A model generated the notes under the pieces. That model ran no database searches, had not been told where the DNA came from, and was given only the letters and a program-made list of their open reading frames with translations. DNA of 64,000 nt, taken from contig JACPWG010000023.1 in NCBI GenBank assembly GCA_016197205.1, positions 158,096-222,095 on the forward strand. Reading direction: 5' to 3'. Every line of letters begins with the position of its first letter. Position 1 is the first letter of the stretch. Positions 34,592 through 43,787 of this stretch are shown here, piece by piece. Origin of the DNA: Planctomycetota bacterium (GTDB lineage: Bacteria; Planctomycetota; MHYJ01; WSZJ01; JACPWG01). Made by a program: the position numbers and the translations under genes.

Positions 34592-37500
34592 CTATCGGGT
34601 CCTGCGAGCGCTCAACCGGAATCCGTAATGCACGCTGACGTACTCCGGCTCGCTGGCGAGGCGGTCCGCGCCCCGACACAGCGCGCTGGGTCCGCTCCAA
34701 CAGCCGCCCTTCGCGATGCGATACTCGCCCTTGCGTCCTGAGACCGTGCGGGTCCATTCCCGCATGCCGCCGGCGAGGTCCCGCACGCCAAAGGGGGATT
34801 CGTCCACGAGGAAGAGCCCGAACGGCTCCGGGTTTCGGCTCTCCTGCTCCGCGAGCCGCGAGTCGTTCATGCTGCAAAAGCTGGCGTCGAACGCGTCCCC
34901 CCACGGAAAGTACCGGCCGTCGGCGCCCCGCGCCGCCTTCTCCCATTCGTCCTCGGACGGGAGGCTGAGCGTCCAGCGACCTCCACCGACGCGCGCGGTC
35001 AGCCATTTCGCATAGTCTATCGCATCCTGCCAGGAGACCTCAAGGATCGGCCAGTCGGGGGAGAAGGAGCTGGTCAAGAGCCCGTTCTCCCCGAGCTTCC
35101 AGTACACGGTCTCCGGCGTCGCGACCGGGGCCTTGCGCGGGGCGCGTAGGAAGGCCGCTTCCGCCTTGTGCCAGTCGCGGTCGTTCAGATAAACGAGGTA
35201 CATGCCGCAGGTGAGCTCGAACCGAGCGAGAAGGGCACCGGCGTGCGGCGCAGAGGGAGTGGGCGGAGGCGCCCGGAGGACGGCGGCGTCGCGGGGCGGG
35301 GACTGCTGCGCGCTCGGGTCGCCGCTCGCGCGGAACGGGCCGGCGGGGAGGTAGAGCCAGTAGCCGCGGGCGGCCGTCGCAGCCGCGCCCGGCGCCTGGC
35401 CGCCGGCCTCGACGGGCGGCGGCTCCATGCCGGGCGGGAGCGGCGGGACCTCCGCCTCCGGCGCCAACTCGCAGGTCTCCTTCCACTCGAGGTCGCGCGC
35501 CACCTCAAAGGGATAGCGAGTCTCGTACACCCCCTGACCGGCGGGGAGGAGGAGGAGATACGAGCCGCGCGGGAGCGTCGCGTGGAAGCGGACCCGCGGT
35601 CGGCCGGCGTCGGGATCGGCGGTCGCGCCTGGCGCCGGCGGCGTGGCAGGCGCCGGCTCGAGGAGGACGCGGTTCGCGGGCGTGCGGCGGAGAGCGAACA
35701 CGCTCTCCCGGCGCGACGCGCGCACGAACGCCGCGCCCTCGGGCTTCGCGGCGGTCGCAAGCGGGACCGGCTCGGCCGCCGCCAGGTCCGGGGCGCCCTT
35801 GAGCTCGCCCGTGGCCGGGTCGCACGGGACCGGGACGAGCACCGGAGGCGTCCGATTCCGCTCGTACCGGAAGAGCCACGCCTCGAGCCGGGCCGGGGGC
35901 GCGCCGCCGGCGGCCCTGCCCGAGTCCGGCGCGGGCAAGAGGAAGTCCAACTCGACCTCCTTCGCGCACCGGAGGGCGTCCGCGTATTTCTCCCGGGCGA
36001 AGGAAACCACCAGCCCGCCGTAGGTCGCCTGGTCCGTCGCGCTACGCCGCCGCTCCGCGTCCAGGTACTTGTCCCAGTAGAGGTCCCCCAGCCTCTCCCG
36101 TGCCGAAGGGCTCTCGCGCCACCAGCCGACCGCCTCCGAGTAGGCCGCGACGGCGTCCGCGAAGGCCCGCTCCCGGTCCTGCTCCATCACGCGCACGTCC
36201 TCGTCCAGGCGCCACAGCCGGTCCTTCTCCGCGTGCCGCTTCGCCGCCTGCGCCTTCTTCTCCTCCGTCTCCAGCTCGCTTCTCAGTTCGTCGAGCCGCC
36301 CCCGCAAATACACATAGTTCTGAAGCGATTCGTCCCCGCGCCCGACCGCCAGCGCGGCCTTGACCTGGTTGCAGAGGTCGATGACGAGCTTGTCGTTCGG
36401 TTCCAGCGCGCGGAGCAGTGCGGTGGTCTTCTCGACGTCCCCGGCCCGGCCTTCGCGGAGCCCGGCCTCGATCGCGCCCCGATACGCGGCCACGTCGCGC
36501 GCGTGGACGAGCGCGCCCACCCCCGCCCACGCGGCGGCGCCCACGAGGAGCAGCCCGAGGGCCGCGACCGGGATCGCCACGGGCTTGTTCCGCTTCGCCC
36601 TCTTCCAGAGCCGCGCCGCGGCGCCCACCGGCCGCGCGGCGATCGGTTCGCCCGCCAGCCAGCGTCGGCAGTCGCGTGCGAGGTCGCGCGCCGTCGCGTA
36701 CCGCTCCGACGGCGACTTCTGCAGGCACTTGAGGCAGATCGTCTCCACGTCGCGGTCGACGTCCGGGACGAAGCGCGAGGGCGGCGTGGGGTCCGTCCCC
36801 TCGATCTGGTAAAGAAGGCTCGCGAGCGTCGCCGCCTCGTGAAACGGGGGGCGGCCCGTCAGGATCTCGTAAAACGTCGCCCCGAGCGAATACACGTCGG
36901 TGCGGCCGTCCACGTCGGCCGAGGCGCGCACCTGCTCCGGGCTCATGTACGCGGGCGTCCCCATCATCGCCCCGGTGCGCGTCAGGGTCCGCAGAGAGGC
37001 GCTCTTCTCGTCCGTGCTCCGCATCTGCACCTCGCGCTCGGCCAGCTTCGCCAGGCCGAAGTCGAGGAGCTTCGCCGTCAGCACGGCCTCGTCGCAGTCC
37101 CCGTCGCGCAGGATGACGGCGTTCGCGGGCTTGATGTCGCGGTGCAGGACGCCGTGGGCGTGGGCGTACTGGAGGGCGTCGGCGAGCTGGCGGACGATCT
37201 CCACGGCGTCGCGCAGGGGAAGGACGTCGTCGCGGGCGATGACGGCGAGGCCGCGTCCTTCGACAAGCTCCATCGTGTAGTACGGCTTGCCGTCCGCTTC
37301 GCCGACATCCAGGACGCGGACGATGCCGGGGTGGTCGAGGGCGCCCGCGGCGCGCGCCTCGCGGTGGAAGCGTTCGACTTCTTCGCGGCCGGCGCCGGCG
37401 CCGAAGAGGAGGAGCTTGAGCGCGACCTCGCGTCCGAGCTGCGCGTCGCGGGCGCGGTAGACGACGCCCATGCCGCCGCGGCCCAGCGCGCGCAGGATCT

Positions 37501-37957
37501 GGTAGCGGCCGGCGAAGAGCGCGGCGGGGGCGGCGGGCACGGGCGCCGGCGAGGGCGCGGCCGCCTGGTCCGCGAGGGCGCGATCGACCGCGGCGCGGGT
37601 CGCGAGGCCGTCTCGGACGAGCGTGGCGCCGTAGAGCTTGTCCTCCTGGGTCAAGCTCGCGCGCGCCTGCTGGTCGAGGAGCGTCAGGAGCTGCGCCGGC
37701 GCGAGCGCGCGCAGCTCGACCAGAATCGTCCCGAGGAGGCGCTGGGGTCGGCCTGCCTCGAGCTCCGCCCGCTGCCGCTCCACGGCCTCCGTCAGCCGCG
37801 CTTCGGTCAACCACCCGCGTGCGATCGCCGCGCGACCGAGCCTCCGGTCGTCCCCGGCGCCCGGCGGGGAGCCCGCTGCGGAGTCCGCTCCGGCGCCCGG
37901 CGGCGGCTGCGGCTGAGCGGGGGGTTTTCCCGGGAGAAGCGGTTGGTCAGACCCCAT
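34592..37957 (-). CDS. Ser/Thr protein kinase with N-terminal MshEN-like and C-terminal FGE/sulfatase-modifying domain
   Basis: 1121 residues. Residues 38-95 resemble the MshEN/GspE-N nucleotide-binding module (LGRAAIARGWLTEARLTEAV, LLGTILVELRALAPAQLL). The kinase spans about 150-425, with GRGGMGVVYRA, VALKLLLFG, HRDIKPANAVIL and DFGLAKLAE, and is followed by a membrane helix (VAIPVAALGLLLVGAAAWAG). A helical linker leads to the C-terminal FGE-like domain: DWPILEVSWQDAIDYAKWL, LPSEDEWEKAARGADGRYF, PWGD and YRIAKGGCWSGP. The usual RGGSW is changed to KGGCWS, so true formylglycine-generating activity is doubtful. It is more likely a ligand-binding fold of the kind found in kinases and diversity-generating proteins. 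It is transcribed alone. Confidence 0.88.
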   Translation of the reverse strand: MGSDQPLLPGKPPAQPQPPPGAGADSAAGSPPGAGDDRRLGRAAIARGWLTEARLTEAVERQRAELEAGRPQRLLGTILVELRALAPAQLLTLLDQQARASLTQEDKLYGATLVRDGLATRAAVDRALADQAAAPSPAPVPAAPAALFAGRYQILRALGRGGMGVVYRARDAQLGREVALKLLLFGAGAGREEVERFHREARAAGALDHPGIVRVLDVGEADGKPYYTMELVEGRGLAVIARDDVLPLRDAVEIVRQLADALQYAHAHGVLHRDIKPANAVILRDGDCDEAVLTAKLLDFGLAKLAEREVQMRSTDEKSASLRTLTRTGAMMGTPAYMSPEQVRASADVDGRTDVYSLGATFYEILTGRPPFHEAATLASLLYQIEGTDPTPPSRFVPDVDRDVETICLKCLQKSPSERYATARDLARDCRRWLAGEPIAARPVGAAARLWKRAKRNKPVAIPVAALGLLLVGAAAWAGVGALVHARDVAAYRGAIEAGLREGRAGDVEKTTALLRALEPNDKLVIDLCNQVKAALAVGRGDESLQNYVYLRGRLDELRSELETEEKKAQAAKRHAEKDRLWRLDEDVRVMEQDRERAFADAVAAYSEAVGWWRESPSARERLGDLYWDKYLDAERRRSATDQATYGGLVVSFAREKYADALRCAKEVELDFLLPAPDSGRAAGGAPPARLEAWLFRYERNRTPPVLVPVPCDPATGELKGAPDLAAAEPVPLATAAKPEGAAFVRASRRESVFALRRTPANRVLLEPAPATPPAPGATADPDAGRPRVRFHATLPRGSYLLLLPAGQGVYETRYPFEVARDLEWKETCELAPEAEVPPLPPGMEPPPVEAGGQAPGAAATAARGYWLYLPAGPFRASGDPSAQQSPPRDAAVLRAPPPTPSAPHAGALLARFELTCGMYLVYLNDRDWHKAEAAFLRAPRKAPVATPETVYWKLGENGLLTSSFSPDWPILEVSWQDAIDYAKWLTARVGGGRWTLSLPSEDEWEKAARGADGRYFPWGDAFDASFCSMNDSRLAEQESRNPEPFGLFLVDESPFGVRDLAGGMREWTRTVSGRKGEYRIAKGGCWSGPSALCRGADRLASEPEYVSVHYGFRLSARRTR

Positions 37958-38215
37958 GCCTTGCCCTCCAGAGTCATGACGCGTGGATGGACTGCGCCGG
38001 CACTGCCCCGCGTCCGGACCCCGGCGCCGCGGTCCTCAGGACGCCGAGGTCGGGCCGAATCGGTCGCTCCGACTCCACGACATAGAGCCGTTCCCGCGTG
38101 CTGGCGACATCGCGCGGTCGCAACAGCGGCTGGAGGGTCCCGCAGAGATGCGAGAGCATCCGGTCGTGGCCGGTCGTCGGCCGCGGCCGCCCCGCCCTCG
38201 ACTACGGTATGCACC

Positions 38216-38345
38216 TAAGCGCCCGCGCAAGAATTACTTTACATTTTCGTGGATCGACCGATGCCTGGGGGGCGCGGCCCAGCGGGCCGCGCCCCCAGGA
38301 GCCTCGAGGTCCGAGTCTGCGCAGTTATTTTTGCGCGGGCGCTAA
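38216..38345. repeat. 130-bp MITE-like element, copy 1
   Basis: The ends TAAGCGCCCGCGCAAGAATT and, inverted, TTAGCGCCCGCGCAAAAATA form a 20-odd-bp terminal inverted repeat. The middle is a GC-rich hairpin (GCGCGGCCCAGCGGGCCGCGC). A second copy at 40518 is in the same orientation and 151 bp long because its hairpin is extended. The right end overlaps the TAG stop of the HEAT-repeat gene. Confidence 0.8.
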
Positions 38346-39724
38346 GACCCCATCGCCGCGTCGTCCGGCTCACGCCGCTCGACGAGCGAGAGGTCGCCCG
38401 CGGGCCGGACCATGGACAGCGCGCCCGTCTCGCCGCCGGACTCCGCGAGCGTAAGGCAGCCCCCCTCGGCGCCGGAGAGCCGGCCCTGGATCGCCTTCAC
38501 CGCGTCCCGCGCCGCCCCGCGCAGCTCGCCGCCCAGGAGCGGGGCCGCCTGCGCGCACGCGAGGAGCGGCTCCACCGCGCCGACGTCCCCCACGCGGCCC
38601 AGCCACCGGGCGGCGGCGACCCGAGGCGCGAACGACTCGTGTCGCAGGAGGCCGAGCAGCGCCGCCTGCGCGCGCGCGCCGTAGTGCTCGCCGAGCGCCT
38701 CCGCGAGCGCGGTGACCGTAGCGGGGTGCTGCGCCTCCCGGGCGCGCGCCTCCAGGCTTTCGAAAGCCGGCGGGTGCCGCAGGCGCCGGAAGCCGGCCAG
38801 GGCCGGGCAAACCAGGGGTTCCCACCGACTCGCGAGCGCACGCTCCACGATCGGCAGCAGCCGCTCGTTCGGGAGGACCTCCACGAGATGCCCAAGGGCC
38901 TCCGCCCTCAGCTCGAGCGGCACGTCGGCGGCTTCGACCAGCTCCTGCGCCGCGGTCCAACCCGCCTCGCCCAGGCCCTGGATCGCCAGCAGCCGGATCG
39001 CCGGGTTCTTCTCGCGCAGCGCGGCCTCGCACGCGCTGCGCGCCTCGACACTCCCCGCGAAGCCCGTCAGCAGCGCCTCGAGGTTTCGCCGGCGGACCCC
39101 GGGCTCGGGGTCCTGCGTCGCGTTTCGAAGGAGGCGATCCGGGACCTCCTGCTTCTTGATCGAAAGCGCACGGGCCAGTTCCACGACAGCCTGCACGTTC
39201 CAGGCGAGTGCGCGCGGTTCTTTGATCGTCTCTGGGCGTTCCAAGGAGAGGGTCCCGCCCTCCAGCTTGCCCCCCTGCTTCAAGAACTGGAGCAGCATCG
39301 GCCGCGTCCGTTCGTCGAGCACCGCCAGCGACTCGGCCTGGAGCCCGCTCACGAGCGCACGTCGGTCAAAATCGGCGCTGCCGACCTGCACGTCCTCTCC
39401 CGTGAACACCTTGCCCAACTTGGTCAGCAGACCCTCTTCGTGGAAAGTCAGCCCTTCGAAAATTTCGGTCCCCGTGATGGAGAAGCGCGTGTAGGTCTTC
39501 TTGTGCTTGCCGCCGCGCAGCACCATGTCGACCGATACCGGGAAGCCGTGGAGCCGGCCGGTGAGGGCGAACCCCATGTGGCTGGTACGCTTGACGAGCT
39601 GGAGGCCCAGCTCGGCGGCCGCGACCTCCCAGGCGCGCCGAACGCCCTTCCGCTCGGCCTGCGACGCGCGGATGGCGAACGCCGCCATGACGGCCATGAA
39701 CGCGAGAAAAAGGAATTGTCCCAT
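38342..39724 (-). CDS. Membrane-anchored HEAT-repeat protein
   Basis: 460 residues from the ATG at 39724, chosen because a membrane helix begins at once (MGQFLFLAFMAVMAAFAI) and GGAG precedes it. Longer upstream frames are out of character. Residues 25-170 form a mixed domain (LVKRTSHMGFALTGRLHGFP, TRFSITGTEIFEGLTF) of unknown fold. From about 215 to 430 there are HEAT-type repeats (PAIRLLAIQGLGEAGWTAAQ, PRVAAARWLGRVGDVGAVEP). The TAG stop lies within the terminal repeat of the MITE-like element at 38216-38345, so the original tail may have been different. It sits 23 bases downstream of the membrane protein gene on the same strand. Confidence 0.7.
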   Translation of the reverse strand: MGQFLFLAFMAVMAAFAIRASQAERKGVRRAWEVAAAELGLQLVKRTSHMGFALTGRLHGFPVSVDMVLRGGKHKKTYTRFSITGTEIFEGLTFHEEGLLTKLGKVFTGEDVQVGSADFDRRALVSGLQAESLAVLDERTRPMLLQFLKQGGKLEGGTLSLERPETIKEPRALAWNVQAVVELARALSIKKQEVPDRLLRNATQDPEPGVRRRNLEALLTGFAGSVEARSACEAALREKNPAIRLLAIQGLGEAGWTAAQELVEAADVPLELRAEALGHLVEVLPNERLLPIVERALASRWEPLVCPALAGFRRLRHPPAFESLEARAREAQHPATVTALAEALGEHYGARAQAALLGLLRHESFAPRVAAARWLGRVGDVGAVEPLLACAQAAPLLGGELRGAARDAVKAIQGRLSGAEGGCLTLAESGGETGALSMVRPAGDLSLVERREPDDAAMGS

Positions 39725-39747
39725 CCGGAGGGCTCCTGGCCGGCGGC

Positions 39748-40305
39748 CTAATCGCTCTCGGTCGAGCTGCGCCGGAGGTACACGCCGACGAGCAGGAGGG
39801 CGAAAAGCCAGAGGCCGAAGACGCCCCAGCTCGCGGCCCACCCCAGGGTCCGCGTGACCCAGGAGGGGTCCGCGCCGAGGCGCCCGAACCACCACATCGC
39901 GCCCCAGCCCAGGACCAGCCCGGCCATCTCGGCCCGCGCGAGCCCGCGGATCGGACGGTGGCCCGCGCGGACGATCCACCCGACCGCGATGCACGCGGCC
40001 GTCACGGCCCAGAAGGCTGCCTCGCAAGTCGGCCAGCTCGCGCCGAGCCAACCGGCAAGCCACGCGACCAGGAGGCCGACGATCGGCCCGAGCCACACTC
40101 CCATCATGCCGCCCAGCGCGGCCCGCCGCAGTGCCGGCAAGCGCTCGGAGCTGGCCGCGAGCCCGGCCGCAACCGCCGGCACGAGGCCGAGCGCGTACGC
40201 GCCGGCCGCATCCCAGAGCGCGAGGTGGTACCACCAGGTAAGTCCGCTCCCCGTCAGCGCGAGGAGGCCCAGCGAGCCCAGCGCAACGACCCCACGGGAA
40301 TTCAT
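39748..40305 (-). CDS. Polytopic membrane protein of unknown function
   Basis: 185 residues from the ATG at 40305, with GGAGG upstream. Five or six membrane helices (VVALGSLGLLALTGSGLTWW, LGGMMGVWLGPIVGLLVAWL, FWAVTAACIAVGWIV, GLVLGWGAMWWFG, GVFGLWLFALLLVGVYL) have short loops rich in Arg. No family motif is recognised. It is cotranscribed with the HEAT-repeat protein, which also enters the membrane, so the two may form a complex. Confidence 0.65.
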   Translation of the reverse strand: MNSRGVVALGSLGLLALTGSGLTWWYHLALWDAAGAYALGLVPAVAAGLAASSERLPALRRAALGGMMGVWLGPIVGLLVAWLAGWLGASWPTCEAAFWAVTAACIAVGWIVRAGHRPIRGLARAEMAGLVLGWGAMWWFGRLGADPSWVTRTLGWAASWGVFGLWLFALLLVGVYLRRSSTESD

Positions 40306-40517
40306 GAAGCACCTCCGAATGGCCGGCGCGCCGCTCCCGACGGCCCCGGTTCGATCACCACCAGAATACGCCGGGGACGGGCGGCAGTCAAGTCGTCCGA
40401 GGTCGCAGCGATTCGCCCGCGACGCGGCTTGCGGCATGGTTCAAATTGCCGCAGGCACAGCGCACAGCCGACTACCGGTCCTCGCTTCGTGGGCACGGCA
40501 ACGCCGTGCCCCTACGG

Positions 40518-40668
40518 TAAGCGCCCGCGCAAGAATTACTTTACATTTTCGTGGTTCGACCGATGCCTGGGGGCGCGGGCCTCCGGCCCGCGCGGCGCGC
40601 CCCAGCGGGCCGCGCCCCCAGGAGCCTCGAGGTCCGAATCTGCGCAGTTATTTTTGCGCGGGCGCTAA
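40518..40668. repeat. 151-bp MITE-like element, copy 2
   Basis: Same terminal inverted repeats and flanks as the copy at 38216, with a longer central palindrome (GCGCGGGCCTCCGGCCCGCGC inserted). The two copies flank the HEAT/membrane gene pair in direct orientation. A GGGCACGGCAACGCCGTGCCC hairpin lies immediately to the left (about 40492-40512). Confidence 0.8.
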
Positions 40669-41113
40669 CTGCCCAGTTGGCGACTGCAAGCCGGATTTGA
40701 ACCATGCCCGGCTTCCTTCGAACGGCCGCGCCCCTCCGTCAATTGTTTTTACACTCCCGGCCCCTTTGCAAAGTCCGGGGCCTCTCCCCTTCAAGCCCCG
40801 TGGCGCTTGAGTCTGCGGGCATCGGCCCGCGCGGGCGCGTCCCGTGCAACCGGGCGTCCGCACGCTTTGTCCGACACGCTCCGACCTTGCGCCTCCGCGC
40901 GCGAGCGCGAGCAGCCTCCGCGCACCCCGACAAACGACTCGCTCACTCATAAATATTCTCCAGGCACAACCCTTGCGTCTTACGCGCGTCATGCACTTGA
41001 GCTTCGACCCAACTCAACCGACGCCGACCGCCGCCACCCACCCCCCCCACCGGACGCCTTCCCTTCGCAGCCCCTCTCCTTCCACCTTTTCTTTGCCGGA
41101 GGAATCCTCTCCC
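40669..41113. other. Leader region of the FHA-GspE gene, no gene seen
   Basis: 445 bases without a supported gene. The open frame of the ATPase extends into it but reads as Pro/Ser/Thr-rich non-domain sequence. The promoter must lie here. AAATATTCTCC at 40952 is a short AT-rich patch. Confidence 0.35.
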
Positions 41114-43114
<2,001 letters not shown>

Positions 43115-43124
43115 GGAAGCGGGA

Positions 43125-43216
43125 CCGCGCGCGGGCAGTCCGCGCGCGGGCAGTCCGCGCGCGGGCTCGCCGCGCGCGGGCTGTCCGCGCGCGCGGGTTG
43201 TCCGCGCGCGCGGCGG
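43125..43216. repeat. GC-only 15-17-bp tandem repeat
   Basis: Six consecutive units of CCGCGCGCGGGCAGT or close variants (GCTCG, GCTGT and GTTGT endings), starting 11 bases after the ATPase stop codon. Each unit is itself self-complementary (CCGCGCGCGG). This could fold strongly in the mRNA 3' end. Confidence 0.75.
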
Positions 43217-43245
43217 GGCCGCAACGAAGCGGGCGTCGCGTGTAC

Positions 43246-43272
43246 GTGCAGAGCGGAAGGCCTGCACCACAA
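43246..43272. repeat. GTGCAGGGC hairpin repeat, degenerate copy
   Basis: CGTGCAGAGCGGAAGGCCTGCACCACAAG: the same hairpin family as at 8901 and 53539, with two changes in the stem. Confidence 0.6.
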
Positions 43273-43553
43273 GACGCATCCGGATCGAAGGGACTGCCCG
43301 AGTCAACGAGTCAACCGCGTTCAGACCCTCTTCGGATCGTTGAAGCGAAGCGATTTCAAAATCCAAATTGCAAAATGTCAAATTTCAAATTGCAATTTGG
43401 GGAGTGTCTTGGCCGCCGAGGACGAGCGCGCGAGATCGAACCCCGGCGATGCCCCTACGGCTGCCGGAGCGCACAGGGCGCGCAAGTGAGCCCACCTCGG
43501 ACACCACGACGGCGCCGTGCTCCAAATTTGAATTTTGCAATCTTGCAATTTGC

Positions 43554-43702
43554 CATTTGAAATGGGTGTGGCTACTTTTCGACGACAGCGCCCAGACCGC
43601 CTGAAGGCGGTACTACGAGCAGTAGGTTCCGAGAGCAGCACCCACTGTTTGTAGTACCCCCTTCAGGGGGCCTACGAAAAGTAGCCACACCCATTTGAAA
43701 TG
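43554..43702. repeat. 149-bp palindromic element with 28-bp terminal inverted repeats
   Basis: The left arm 43554-43581 and right arm 43675-43702 are complementary with a single mismatch (GGGTGTGGCTACTTTTCG at the core). Inside are two inverted units of the GTAGTACC(G/C)CCTTCAGG type, the same GTAG-plus-hairpin design as in the 194-bp elements. Directly after the right arm a further degenerate left arm begins (GCGTGTGGCGACTCTTCG, to about 43727), so a second copy may have been attached. It lies between the ATPase and GspK-like genes. Confidence 0.8.
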
Positions 43703-43787
43703 CGTGTGGCGACTCTTCGACGATCGGGCCAAGTACCCACCCCCAATCGAACTCGTCTTCACGCCCTTCGTGTCAGGAGTGTTTCCC

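Noticed and set aside
43125..43216. CRISPR array
   Set aside because: The units are contiguous 15-17-bp GC repeats without unique spacers, and no cas gene is present.
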